Assembly: GCF_003208435.1 (NCBI RefSeq)
Contig: NZ_QKMF01000016.1
Coordinates: 45,571-109,570 of the forward strand
Reading direction: 5' to 3'
Length of the DNA stretch: 64,000 nucleotides
Source of the DNA: Pelagimonas varians
Lineage (GTDB): Bacteria > Pseudomonadota > Alphaproteobacteria > Rhodobacterales > Rhodobacteraceae
The translations under genes were made by a program, and so were the position numbers. Positions 9,293-18,357 of the stretch are shown one piece after another. Within the stretch, counting starts at the first letter, position 1. The number at the start of each line of letters is the position of its first letter. A model generated the notes under the pieces. The model was not told where the DNA came from. It did not search any database and was given only the letters and a program-made list of their open reading frames with translations.

Positions 9293-9303
9293 TTACGGCA
9301 TCT
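9293..9303 (+). repeat. Direct repeat TTACGGCATCT, copy 2 (candidate IS boundary)
   Basis: Second copy of the repeat at 8019-8029, lying between the transposase start and the repC stop. Confidence 0.4.
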
Positions 9304-9349
9304 TTCACTTTCGCACAGCACTACCACCCAAATCAGTGTCTAACCGGCC

Positions 9350-10411
9350 CTACAGACTCTTTCTTTTTCTCATGGGCTGAAGCAATGTGTCCCAGGCCAA
9401 AGTCCCATTGGTAAGTCCTTGTAGGAGATGGAATGCATAGCCACGAGGTTTCTTGATGCTTTCTATGCGCTCTAATAAGTAACCTAGGGTCATAAACGTT
9501 TTTGCTGGACCAAGTTTTTTAATATCGAACCAAAGGTTACCTAAGTCGAGATGGTTTGCGATATCGCTCATTCGACGTTCACAATCTATCTGGCTACGTG
9601 CTGTTCTCAGTTCAGCGCAGAGTCTAGGGTAGGCGCGTTCCATCTCGTCTGGACTAACTTCAATCCTAAATGAATCTTCTTCTTTAACTGACTGATTCAA
9701 ATGAGGTTCTTTGTGCCCCTCATTTTTTGGGGCTGTGTCCCTCAAATTGTCTGTCTGTTCAGGAGCAACTTCTTCAATGCGAGAGGTAATATTCGTCAAC
9801 AAGGCCGTTAGAGCTTCTTCGGGCGAACGCCTGCGCAGGAGGTTTCGAGCAGTGTTGAAGAAGGCTTCAAGATCTGGGCGGACCGGGAGATACCTCTTGA
9901 GGCTTGCGAGCGCGATTGCACACTTGTCTCGTAAGATCGATAGGCTAGCAGCGCGTTCTTTATGCGTTTGATTTATTTGAACAAATTCAGAATATCGCGC
10001 TGCTAGCGGCATCAAAGAAAGTCCTGTGGCGAGCACTATACGGCCATTTGTGTCCCGTCGAGCCCATCTTTTGCCGTTGGCGCTGGAGCGGCGCGACAGG
10101 AGGCCAAGAGAGACGAGTTTGGTGATGTGCCGTTCTACGGTTTGAACACTAACATGGGTCCGCTTTGCCAAGGCAACGTTTGATGCAAAGCAGATATGCC
10201 CGTCATCTTGTGCGGCAGAAATATGATCGCCCTTGATGAAGGAGATCATGGCACGCAGGAGGGAAATCGATGTCCCCTTGAGCCCCAAGGGCTCTCGGAT
10301 GTCTTCTATGACCTGCAAAAGTGACCACTTTGACGGGGCAATATCTCGCTGCCCCGCCAAATATACTGGCGAGTGGGCTCCATTTGGAGCCAGTCCTGTC
10401 ATTGTTTTCAT
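9350..10411 (-). CDS. repC: RepC replication initiator of the repABC operon
   Basis: 353 aa from the ATG at 10411 (MKTMTGLAPNG); an in-frame TTG at 10429 is an alternative start. Recognisable RepC features are the winged-helix region (ISLLRAMISFIKG, then NVALAKRTHVSVQTVERHITKLVSLGLLSRRSS) and the C-terminal half ending in GYAFHLLQGL. RepC initiates replication at an origin inside its own gene in repABC plasmids. It is preceded by a long leader where an antisense RNA is expected. The IS110 element lies directly downstream. Confidence 0.9.
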   Translation of the reverse strand: MKTMTGLAPNGAHSPVYLAGQRDIAPSKWSLLQVIEDIREPLGLKGTSISLLRAMISFIKGDHISAAQDDGHICFASNVALAKRTHVSVQTVERHITKLVSLGLLSRRSSANGKRWARRDTNGRIVLATGLSLMPLAARYSEFVQINQTHKERAASLSILRDKCAIALASLKRYLPVRPDLEAFFNTARNLLRRRSPEEALTALLTNITSRIEEVAPEQTDNLRDTAPKNEGHKEPHLNQSVKEEDSFRIEVSPDEMERAYPRLCAELRTARSQIDCERRMSDIANHLDLGNLWFDIKKLGPAKTFMTLGYLLERIESIKKPRGYAFHLLQGLTNGTLAWDTLLQPMRKRKSL

Positions 10412-10439
10412 GATTTTGTCGGCAAACAAAAAATTCCCA

Positions 10440-10553
10440 TGCGCTCGGAAGCGTTTTTTCTTGTTCGATGATTCGGGGACTGCTACCGTTTAGGTGTCTA
10501 GTCTAACGGCGCTTACGCGCTGCAGCCCTCGAAGCTCCGGCTTCGGGGGTTTT
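10440..10553 (+). ncRNA. Probable repABC countertranscript RNA
   Basis: The repB-repC gap carries, on the plus strand and so antisense to the operon, a strong intrinsic terminator at 10526-10553 (GAAGC/GCTTC stem extended by CCTC/GGGG, then TTTT). repABC plasmids encode a small antisense RNA at exactly this place that represses repC translation and sets copy number and incompatibility. A weak -35-like TTGTTC lies at 10461. The 5' end is not defined. Confidence 0.65.
10526..10553 (+). terminator. Intrinsic terminator of the antisense RNA
   Basis: Hairpin with a 10-bp stem, a 4-nt loop TCCG, and a GGGGTTTT tail on the plus strand, ending at the repB stop codon. Confidence 0.75.
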
Positions 10554-11549
10554 CTATTCGCCGTCCTCCTTTCTGCTTTGGCCTCGGGTGTCATCCTGCG
10601 AGTTTACAGCTGTAAACTCCTTATAGGATTTGGTGATGATGTCTTCGAGATGGCGGTCGAGCCATGCCCCGAAGGCGGCATCCTTGCCAGTCTTTTTAAC
10701 GGCAAGGGTGACGGAAGAATTGCTAGATTTGATCGTAACGCCTGGTGCGGGCGTGACCGCCCTGCCCTCTTTTGGGCGTGCACCGCGTCGGGCGATCTCT
10801 GCCAAGAGCCGCTCCAGGCGATCATCTGATGAGAGATCAGGATCCAGTTTCGAGAGAATCGAAAATGCGGCGCTTGCGGTAACCTTCTTCGCGATGAAGG
10901 CGTCTGCAAGCGCCGTCCACTTCGGACGGCCTGACTTTTGGGCAGCGCCGATGGCGTCGCCGACATCGTCTGGAACATTCTCGGTGACTTTGGTGAGATG
11001 GGACAATCCGGGCGCTGACAAGCTCAAGACTTGCCGCACCGTCTTTGTGTTGTGTCCCGCAACCTGAATAACGGCTGCGAAGCGCGCTTTTTCATAAAAC
11101 GACAGATTGCGGCGTGCAGCATTCTCGAGGCCTTTGGCAAGTAAGGCTGAAGCGTCATCAAGGTCTTCGACATTGGCGCGAACCTTCAGTCCCAACTCAC
11201 GACAAGCCTTGAGGCGGCGGCGGCCATAAATGACCTCGTATCGTCCGTCGCTACTCGAGCGGCGCACAAGGATGGGCACCTGTTGGCCTCCCTCTTCGAT
11301 GCTGGTCTTGAGGGCTTCGAACCCGTCCCCCCCTTCATCCGAGTTTACAGCTGTAAACCCGTCAAGACGGTCTTTCGGACCCCATTCATCAATCAGCTTT
11401 GGATCAATCTCGCGGATGGCGGATAGAGAGCCTTGGAGAGCACCAAGTGCCGGAGCGCTGGTATTTGGTTTGCGCTCAGAGGTGCGTGGACCGGAATCTG
11501 CAATCGTCTTGGCGATGCCGGAGAGACCTTGAAGGGATTTACGGGCCAT
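10554..11549 (-). CDS. repB: RepB, ParB-type partition protein
   Basis: 331 aa. ParB-like N-terminal domain (VPILVRRSSSDGRYEVIYGRRRLKACRELGL), then an HTH region (KTVRQVLSLSAPGLSHLTKVTENV) and a C-terminal dimerisation region. It binds parS and with RepA segregates the plasmid. Its ATG overlaps the repA stop (TAATG), giving tight coupling. Two of the three parS palindromes lie inside this gene, one near each end, so the coding sequence doubles as the centromere. Confidence 0.93.
   Translation of the reverse strand: MARKSLQGLSGIAKTIADSGPRTSERKPNTSAPALGALQGSLSAIREIDPKLIDEWGPKDRLDGFTAVNSDEGGDGFEALKTSIEEGGQQVPILVRRSSSDGRYEVIYGRRRLKACRELGLKVRANVEDLDDASALLAKGLENAARRNLSFYEKARFAAVIQVAGHNTKTVRQVLSLSAPGLSHLTKVTENVPDDVGDAIGAAQKSGRPKWTALADAFIAKKVTASAAFSILSKLDPDLSSDDRLERLLAEIARRGARPKEGRAVTPAPGVTIKSSNSSVTLAVKKTGKDAAFGAWLDRHLEDIITKSYKEFTAVNSQDDTRGQSRKEDGE
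10602..10617. promoter_or_regulatory. parS centromere site 1
   Basis: Perfect 16-bp palindrome GTTTACAGCTGTAAAC, fitting the repABC parS pattern GTTNNCNGCNGNNAAC. It lies within the last codons of repB. Confidence 0.88.
11343..11358. promoter_or_regulatory. parS centromere site 2
   Basis: The same perfect 16-bp palindrome, inside the 5' part of repB. Confidence 0.88.
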
Positions 11550-12733
11550 TAGCTACGCCCCCATGATTGGTGGATCATTGCTTCAACCTCTTTGCCGATC
11601 GCATCCATTGAGTTTTTCGCGCGATCATAGGTTGCGCGGGTCATTTCTGATTTCACGACCTCGTAGATCGATTGTTTGAGCATGGTCGCGTCGCTGATCG
11701 CAGTGCTTTTGAGGGCTGTCGCGCCCATGACGCGATCTTGAAAGAGCGCGCGCATAAAGGACGTGAGCTGTTGTGATGGGACGTCTGTCGGCTCATCGCG
11801 TGTGATCAGGAACTTAAAGTGATCGTATTGCAATTCCGCGCCTGCTTCTTCGATGACGCCCATATAAGCACCCGCCAGTTCCAAGAACTGTGCGGTTGAG
11901 GAGACGTCGAGCATGGATGGCGTGAGGGGTACAATCAAAGAGGTCGCTGCGGCCATGCCAGAAATCGTCAGGAAGCCAAGCTGAGGCGGGCTGTCCATTA
12001 AGACGACATCATACTGGTCTTCGACTTGAGCGAGCGCACTTCTTATTCGTGTGAAAAACGGCTGATCAGGGCTCGAGTTTACTGCTGATTCCGTTTCAAA
12101 CTCTGACAGGAGCAGGCGGGAAGGGGCGAGAGACAGCCCTGGAAAATAGGTTTCGACGATTGTGTCGGCAAAGGGCACGGGATCGTCGTACCTAATGGCA
12201 TCATAGACAGTTAGTCCGTCAAATTCGATCTCTGGGCTGATTCCGCACATGGATGTCAGTGAGCCTTGGGGGTCTAGATCAACAGCCAAGACCTTATAGC
12301 CTTGCAGTGCGAGAAAATGGGCCAAATGGATTGTCGTGGTACTCTTACTCGAGCCGCCCTTGAAGTTCATCAACTGCCAGACTTGTAGCTTATCTCCATC
12401 CCTCCGGCCGGGAAGATAGCGACCCTTTTTGCGGGAGGTTTGTTCGAGGATCTGGCGGGCATTCCAGATGTCGCGCGCGGTATAGTAGCGACGTCCAGCG
12501 CGGATCTCTTGAGGCTCGGGCAGGGTGCCTTCACCGTGCACTTTGCGCATGAATTGACCCGATACACCCAAGAGTTCGGCGGCCTCAGGCGCGCTGAACA
12601 GGCGTAGGGATTTCGTGTTGTCGGGCGCGAAGGCCGACAACAAATGTTCGCGGATCGCCGTGGTGAGGCGCTCTGAAATATCGGTTGCCAGCTCCGACGG
12701 TCGGTTGGTAACGATTGGTGTCACGGGAATCAT
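11549..12733 (-). CDS. repA: RepA, ParA-type partition ATPase
   Basis: 394 aa. An N-terminal MerR-like HTH (LFSAPEAAELLGVSGQFMRKV) precedes a deviant Walker A ATPase (FKGGSSKSTTTIHLAHFLA) with LAVDLDPQG and VVLMDSPPQLG. RepA drives partition and represses its own operon through DNA upstream. The start at 12733 leaves a leader with a parS copy at 12878, where RepA and RepB may both act. Length is typical for the family. Confidence 0.94.
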   Translation of the reverse strand: MIPVTPIVTNRPSELATDISERLTTAIREHLLSAFAPDNTKSLRLFSAPEAAELLGVSGQFMRKVHGEGTLPEPQEIRAGRRYYTARDIWNARQILEQTSRKKGRYLPGRRDGDKLQVWQLMNFKGGSSKSTTTIHLAHFLALQGYKVLAVDLDPQGSLTSMCGISPEIEFDGLTVYDAIRYDDPVPFADTIVETYFPGLSLAPSRLLLSEFETESAVNSSPDQPFFTRIRSALAQVEDQYDVVLMDSPPQLGFLTISGMAAATSLIVPLTPSMLDVSSTAQFLELAGAYMGVIEEAGAELQYDHFKFLITRDEPTDVPSQQLTSFMRALFQDRVMGATALKSTAISDATMLKQSIYEVVKSEMTRATYDRAKNSMDAIGKEVEAMIHQSWGRS

Positions 12734-12877
12734 GTGGTTGCCCCAAATTGCTCAATATGGCTTTTTTCGCGCCACTTGGGGGTAAAAGCTGCGATTCACA
12801 GCCTTAAGTCAATGCTTTTTTGCCTATTTAGTGTCTAATGTGCCGTCATCCGCTATATGGTGCAGCGTAGTGGATCA

Positions 12878-12893
12878 GTTTACAGCTGTAAAC
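12878..12893. promoter_or_regulatory. parS centromere site 3
   Basis: Perfect 16-bp palindrome identical to the copies in repB, about 145 bp upstream of the repA start, within the probable repA promoter region. Confidence 0.88.
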
Positions 12894-13753
12894 TTTGAGC
12901 GTATTTGGCTGGTTTCTCCACTTTTCCGCGGACGAATTTATCGTTGATTTGGGTTGCTGTTGTCCCCGGCTCGCGAAGCTGGGGTAAGTAACTCGTATGA
13001 TTTAGATGGTCGTATCGGAATAGGGCAGGGGGGCTGCTTCGCATGCCGGTGGTCCGCGAGAGTGAAGAGGTGATGGACCAAATTGCTCCGCTGATGTGCC
13101 AGTATCCTTGACTGAAGAGTCTGATCCAATCTCTTGCGGTAGCGGAATCATCAGAGACCTGTTCGCGTTTGGGGTGAAACCGGCTCGGATGAGGAGCCGT
13201 TGGGTCCGGAAGCAATCGCTCGGTCCGTGTAGATGCCTTCTCACAATCGGATTGGTCGGCGCAGAAAAGCGTGATCAGTGGGGAAAGCAGATTCGGAATT
13301 GGCCTTCCAGATGCCAGAGTTGCACAGGTGCGCACGGATTTTAGATTGAGCCGAATTCTGTTGAGAGTGCTTTTCTGGTCCGGCCCGCGCTCCATTCTAT
13401 TGCGGCGGGGTAGGGGGCGACTGTGGAGATGTCGGTGGCAGTTGAGCTGATCGACCGGTGCTGCTCCCAGGCACAAGCTCGACACGGCCCTTTGTTTCCG
13501 CTTATCAAGTGGTACGCCGTAGCTGATGGTTCGTCAGTTCTGGAAAGCTGCAAGAGACCCAATTTTAATGCAATCACGGCGTTCTCTGCCTCTTTGGTTT
13601 GGGACAGTTGGCCTTGATATCTTTTGCCAACTCATTTTTGACGAGCCTTCAGGAAGGTACGTGTACCAAAATTGAACGACCACAACATGGTCTTGGTTGT
13701 GGCTTTTGTGCGCGTGGCTACGTGTGAGGCCTCTTCGGAGTGGCGCTTTCGAC

Positions 13754-13851
13754 CTAACTTTCGCGCATGTCATGTGCGGGATAGTTGGAATTTCTTGACG
13801 GGTGCCATAAAAAAATCTAACTATCTCGTATCTCAAGTGCGCGAAAGTTAG
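13754..13851. promoter_or_regulatory. Inverted-repeat operator flanking the HipA-fusion promoter
   Basis: CTAACTTTCGCGCA at 13754-13767 is an exact inverted copy of 13838-13851. Between them lies TTGACG at 13795-13800 with a T/A-rich -10 candidate (TAACTA, 13818). The arms bracket the promoter and end just before the first codon, as expected for autoregulation by an AbiEi-type antitoxin, which binds inverted repeats. Confidence 0.65.
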
Positions 13852-13855
13852 ATTA

Positions 13856-15691
13856 TTGCTCTATCTCATTGGCGAAAACCTCGACAAGGACCGTGCTCAC
13901 TACCAAGCTGAGACAGGAAAACTTGTTCAACTTATGCGAGGCATCTATGTCGACGCCGACGCAGACATAGATGCAATTGTTCTGCGGAATGCGGTGCGGA
14001 TTGCGCATTATCTTTATCCAAAGGCGTATCTCTCGGCAGCCAGCGCCACTCTGCTCGCACCTACGCGAGATGGTCGCTTATTCATAAGCGGGAAACGAAA
14101 TCAGCGTACTCGGATCAGGTCTCTGGAGATCATCCAGAACGTAGCGCCAGATCAGCCAGCGGTCGCGACTGCCATTGTCGATGATGGGGCAGGGGAGTTC
14201 AAAGTCGCCGTCTCGTCGATGCGGCAGCGATTTCTTGAAGCTTTTCGGCAACGCAGCGAGCACGCCAGCGCGATTGATGAAGGGATGCGGACCGAGATCG
14301 CCGCGCGTCTTATTGAAGAATACGGCAGCCCGTCTGCCGCGGCGGATGCGGTTTGGGCGCTAGCGCGCGAAAACAAATGGTATCGCGAGGGGGAGCATAC
14401 AGAGCGATATTTGTTGCGTTCTGCTGTTGCGGTGGATGTTCGCAACGAAGCAGCACTGACGTTCTCGGTTGCTTGGCATGGGCAAATCGTCGGTCAGCTG
14501 GGTCATGACGGTTTTGAATGGCGATGGCAGCCGCAAGACAATTTCAACTTGCCGCTCGTGCAACAGCGGGTTCCTGGCAGGCTACCCCCCTTCATCCTCT
14601 CACTGTTGCCTGAGGGATGGCTCGAGAAGGTTCTCAAAGACAATGACGAGCGTGCGGTTCTGCGCTCGGGCAAACGATATATGTCCAACATTACGATCAG
14701 CGAAGACGCAGCCGAGCTCGCATCGCTCCCCGTAGACATGCTATCCGTGTCGTTGTCCCGATATGCCCGCGACGGTTTGTTTACCGGAAACTATGCCGGC
14801 CCCGGGCGCGGCAAGCTTGAAGCAGATTTCGAGGCAGGGCTGGCGCGCCTTTATGAGCGGGCGGACACACCGCGCCTGTCTGGCGTTCAGATCAAGGCGC
14901 CAATGTATTTGGCGCGGGATGGCCAATTGTCGCCGAGCGCGGGCTTGCCGTTCACTCACATTTTGAAACCGGCGGGAACTAGCGGATTTCAGGCGCTTCC
15001 CGTGATTGAGTATCTTGCCATGACTCTTGGCCGTGCTTCAGGGTTGGAGGCACCTGACATCGCTTTGGTAGCAATGCCGGATGACATGCCCCCTGCCTTA
15101 CTGGTCGAGCGTTTCGATATTCGCACATCGCCAGAGGATGAACGCCGCTTTGCTTTGGAGGATCTGTGTTCGGTCCTCGATCTGCCCCCCGATGCGAAGT
15201 ATGATGGAACAATCGAGAGGATAACGCGTGCTGTTCGACCGCTGTCGACATCTGCCGGGGAAGATCTTCTGTTGGTCATCAAGCGCGCCTTATTCGCTTG
15301 GTTGATCGGCGACGGCGATTTGCACCTGAAGAATTTAGCGCTCCTAAAGATTGCCGGTCCTGTTGCGGATCGCTTCAGCACAATCCGCCTCGCGCCGCTC
15401 TATGATGCGGTCACGACGCGGGTGTTCCCGAGTCTTGAACATGATCGCATGGCCCTGAAGCTGAACGGCAAAGATGATCGCTTGCGGCGTCGTGATTTTA
15501 TGCAGGTGGCGGCGATCGCCGGCTTGGCTGCAACCGGTGTGGGCGAAGAGATTGATCATTTCTTGCAGGGCTTCGCCGAAGCCATAGACGGCGTTTCTCT
15601 GCCTGATCTTCCTGGTGTGGACCGTGATATCGAGGAGCGGGCAGAGGCTATGATTGCCCTTTGCAGGGAGCGGGTTGCGGCATTCACCTAA
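13856..15691 (+). CDS. AbiEi-like domain fused to HipA-type kinase toxin
   Basis: 611 aa from the TTG at 13856; no good ribosome site, so the start is uncertain. Residues about 1-180 resemble the AbiEi family of type IV antitoxins (LVQLMRGIYVD, then YPKAYLSAASAT and GRLFISG). The rest is a HipA kinase: LPLVQQRV..LLPEGW N-terminal signature, the HipA_C fold, and catalytic motif GDGDLHLKN at about residues 485-493 followed by PLYDAVTT. HipA phosphorylates glutamyl-tRNA synthetase in known cases and causes dormancy. No separate HipB partner is present; the fused N-terminal domain may play that role. It opens the defence island. Confidence 0.8.
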   Translation: MLYLIGENLDKDRAHYQAETGKLVQLMRGIYVDADADIDAIVLRNAVRIAHYLYPKAYLSAASATLLAPTRDGRLFISGKRNQRTRIRSLEIIQNVAPDQPAVATAIVDDGAGEFKVAVSSMRQRFLEAFRQRSEHASAIDEGMRTEIAARLIEEYGSPSAAADAVWALARENKWYREGEHTERYLLRSAVAVDVRNEAALTFSVAWHGQIVGQLGHDGFEWRWQPQDNFNLPLVQQRVPGRLPPFILSLLPEGWLEKVLKDNDERAVLRSGKRYMSNITISEDAAELASLPVDMLSVSLSRYARDGLFTGNYAGPGRGKLEADFEAGLARLYERADTPRLSGVQIKAPMYLARDGQLSPSAGLPFTHILKPAGTSGFQALPVIEYLAMTLGRASGLEAPDIALVAMPDDMPPALLVERFDIRTSPEDERRFALEDLCSVLDLPPDAKYDGTIERITRAVRPLSTSAGEDLLLVIKRALFAWLIGDGDLHLKNLALLKIAGPVADRFSTIRLAPLYDAVTTRVFPSLEHDRMALKLNGKDDRLRRRDFMQVAAIAGLAATGVGEEIDHFLQGFAEAIDGVSLPDLPGVDRDIEERAEAMIALCRERVAAFT

Positions 15692-15825
15692 GTATAGCGG
15701 CTTTGTACTTCGGTAGAGCAAGGTGAGAGCGCTGAATTTAAAAGGGAAACTGTACTTCTACCTAAGCGATAGTGATTGCATCGCAAATCACGCAATCTAG
15801 TGTGTTCCGAAAGAGGGTTTCGTTA

Positions 15826-18357
15826 ATGTCATCAATACTAAAGCTTTTTCGAGTTCTATTTTTTTACGCGCTCTATTTTTTGTTGTGCATGGTTGCCGTA
15901 GTGACCGTGTTGCAAGGCTGGCCCGTTGGCGGTCAAATGCTCTTTGCCTTCGGCTTACCTATCGTTTTGGTCTGGTGGCAAGAAAAGAGACGATCCCGAA
16001 AAGTGGAAGCCAAAGTGCTTGCAGCGGAAAACACAAACACAAGAGTAACTCAATCCGAGCCAGTGGCCCGCGTAGGTGCCCACGAAAAACGCATCGAACG
16101 TGAGCGAGAGAGAACTCGCGAAGCGAAAGCTATTCAATCATCGTCGACAGCGCCGCCCAAACCACCAAAACAGGACTACGCGGAAATCGTGCGTGCCGGC
16201 CAGTCTGCGGCACCAGCACTTTCGGCCATTGCGAAGTGGTATGAGAACCCGCGGCCAACAGCACACAAGCCGCAAACTAATTCGCGTAAAAATGGCTGGA
16301 TACCAGCGGCAGAGACCGCGAGTGTTGCTGCGCGAGATATTGGCGGAATGGTCTATGTCGGCACGCCGCCATTGCTTAATCACCATGGCTATCGCGACAA
16401 ATGCAGGGCCTACATCGACCCTTCTCTCTCCGTCGCGAGGACAGGGGACGATAGGGCAGGGGAGGGCATGTCATACTGGCCTGGGTATTCTGATATTTCA
16501 GCACGAAGCAGGGCGACCTATCTTGAATGGTTGGCAAGTGGCCGTTCTGACCCATCCTATGATCCGGGTTACATGTTCTTGTATTTTTACGGGTTAGAAC
16601 GGCGATTTTTTGTCGATCAATCCAATGCTGATGCAAAGGATATCATTGCGGAAGTTCGCAGATTGATTTCCGTCTATCCCGAAAACCATTCGGTGAAGCG
16701 ATACTTGGGAGAATTTCTTGATATCGCGACACTTGCCGAAACTGAGTTTGAGGCGCTGGAGCCGATCTTTGAACGCCAGGGTTGGGAGCTTCCTTTTTCG
16801 CTGAAGTATGCGATTGGCGCGCGTCTTGATAAGGGAGAAAACCTGAGCGCGGACTGGGTTCTGAGCTGGTTGATGTGCCATCCAGAAAGCCATTTGCGCA
16901 CGCCAGCAACGCGGTGCCGTGATGAATTCTTGGCGTTGTTCAAAATCCGATTTGAGGATCGCTTTCCCAGTGGCCTAAAGGTCAGCAAGCCGCGCAAACA
17001 TCTCAAAGCCACCTATCGCGCAGCCTCAAGCGAGTTTGAAGGAACTCTCAATCCGACAGCCGATGGCAAACCCGTTCCTGATATCTCCGGATTGCGGAAG
17101 CCGGTCGAGATTGCGCAGGAAGTTGCAGATGAAGTCATAGACGACCTTGATAAGCTGAGCCGCTATCTTGGTCGGAACCCCGAGGGCAGGGGAAGCATCG
17201 AGGCGCACGCCCTTTTGCCACTAGATCTGTGGACCCTGTTCCCGTCGACAGAAATGGAAGCGCTGAAAGAGTGGGCGAGGGGGATCATGCAGAGCGGCGG
17301 ACTTATTCCGCTGGCCGACGTGATCGAAAAGCTCGAAGGACAGCGCAGTACGAAAATTGGAAAGAGACAGCTAACAGGGGCGGCAGATGCTTTGGCGCGT
17401 CTTGGATTTGGGCTCGCACCTGATCCTCGCTTTGCACTGCGTTCACCGAAAGCGGAAGAGCCTGTGGTTTTATTTGATCTTGGTGAGCAGATCGAAAAGC
17501 TGGAAGATGTTTCGGCAAGCTATCAGACCGCGTTGATGGAGTTGGCCCTTGCCTCGTTTGTTGCCCATGCTGACGGGCGTATCGCCGAAGCTGAACGCAA
17601 AGCGTTGGAGACCCAAGTTGCATCTGTTGAGGGGCTGAATGAGCAGGAAAGGCACCGGCTTCAGGCAAACATGGTTTGGTTCCTTGCCGTGCCGCCTGAC
17701 ATGACGCTGCTGCGCCGCAAACTCAAAGATGTTGGTGTGGAAGACCAAACGGCGATGCGTGCGGCCTTGGTGGGTGCGGCACACGCCGATGGTGTCATCC
17801 AATCCGAAGAAGTCGCCAGCATCGAAAAGGTGTACAAGGCATTGGGCCTTGATCCATCACTCGCCTATTCCGACCTTCACGCTGGTGAGATTGCAGACGC
17901 GCCACGCACTGTTCGTGCGGCCCAGCCGGGCAATTCTGGAGAGGCCATTCCTGAACTACAAAAGGCAACGGGGCCAGTGCTGGATGCATCACGGATTGCC
18001 GCGATCAGATCAGATACGGCGCGGGTGTCTTCTGTCCTTGGGCAGATATTTGAAGCCGAGGAAGAAGCAGAAGAGGGCAGGGACTCCAAGGATGTAACTC
18101 TGTTTGCTGGGCTAGATGCAAAACATGGGGCACTGCTGCTGGATTTGGTGGGTCAAGAAAACTGGACCGAGGACGCGTTCGAACAGCTTTGTGGGAAGCA
18201 TGGATTGATGCCGTCTGGTGCATTGGAGGCCATCAACGAGTGGGCCTTTGAAACTCATGATGAAGCCTTGCTGGACGAGTATGATGGTTACGACGTGTCT
18301 CCGGAAATTGCGGATACGGTAAAACAAAAATTAGAAGGGGAGGGGCGTCATGTCTAA
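15826..18357 (+). CDS. sngA: Shango SngA: membrane-anchored TerB protein
   Basis: 843 aa from the ATG at 15826 (AGAGGG site upstream), chosen over an upstream GTG. Two N-terminal transmembrane helices (about residues 5-45) are followed by a charged linker, a TerB-N domain (WIPAA..YIDPSLSV..YWPGYSDIS..FLYFYGLERRFFVD), a TerB helical domain (ALMELALASFVAHADGRIAEAERKALE and AALVGAAHADGVI) and a TerB-C tail. With the next two genes it forms the TerB-ATPase-helicase set of the Shango anti-phage system. TerB here is a defence domain; it does not by itself mean tellurite resistance. Its 3' end overlaps sngB by 8 nt. Confidence 0.85.
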   Translation: MSSILKLFRVLFFYALYFLLCMVAVVTVLQGWPVGGQMLFAFGLPIVLVWWQEKRRSRKVEAKVLAAENTNTRVTQSEPVARVGAHEKRIERERERTREAKAIQSSSTAPPKPPKQDYAEIVRAGQSAAPALSAIAKWYENPRPTAHKPQTNSRKNGWIPAAETASVAARDIGGMVYVGTPPLLNHHGYRDKCRAYIDPSLSVARTGDDRAGEGMSYWPGYSDISARSRATYLEWLASGRSDPSYDPGYMFLYFYGLERRFFVDQSNADAKDIIAEVRRLISVYPENHSVKRYLGEFLDIATLAETEFEALEPIFERQGWELPFSLKYAIGARLDKGENLSADWVLSWLMCHPESHLRTPATRCRDEFLALFKIRFEDRFPSGLKVSKPRKHLKATYRAASSEFEGTLNPTADGKPVPDISGLRKPVEIAQEVADEVIDDLDKLSRYLGRNPEGRGSIEAHALLPLDLWTLFPSTEMEALKEWARGIMQSGGLIPLADVIEKLEGQRSTKIGKRQLTGAADALARLGFGLAPDPRFALRSPKAEEPVVLFDLGEQIEKLEDVSASYQTALMELALASFVAHADGRIAEAERKALETQVASVEGLNEQERHRLQANMVWFLAVPPDMTLLRRKLKDVGVEDQTAMRAALVGAAHADGVIQSEEVASIEKVYKALGLDPSLAYSDLHAGEIADAPRTVRAAQPGNSGEAIPELQKATGPVLDASRIAAIRSDTARVSSVLGQIFEAEEEAEEGRDSKDVTLFAGLDAKHGALLLDLVGQENWTEDAFEQLCGKHGLMPSGALEAINEWAFETHDEALLDEYDGYDVSPEIADTVKQKLEGEGRHV

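Larger units (their letters stand above)
8030..9303 (-). mobile_element. IS110-family insertion sequence (ends tentative)
   Basis: One full-length IS110-family transposase gene with about 90 bp of non-coding DNA on its 3' side and about 150 bp on its 5' side, delimited here by the 11-bp repeats. IS110 elements lack long terminal inverted repeats and encode a bridge RNA in a non-coding end, so exact ends cannot be fixed by eye. It sits directly downstream of repC without disrupting it. Confidence 0.6.
12734..13855. other. 1.1-kb intergenic region upstream of repA and the HipA fusion
   Basis: No recognisable gene. The left end carries the repA leader and the third parS site. The right end carries the inverted repeat and promoter of the HipA fusion. 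Frames between about 12.9 and 13.6 kb on both strands are not recognisable and overlap each other. It separates plasmid backbone from defence island. Confidence 0.55.

Noticed and set aside
12077..12092. Fourth parS site in repA
   Set aside because: Only the left half matches; the right half lacks the AAC arm.
12880..13485. 201-codon minus-strand open frame in the repA upstream gap
   Set aside because: Low-complexity, no known domain, several competing frames and no ribosome site; overlaps a parS site.
15826..18357. Tellurite-resistance gene because of the TerB domain
   Set aside because: No other ter genes present; the ATPase and helicase partners indicate a defence system.
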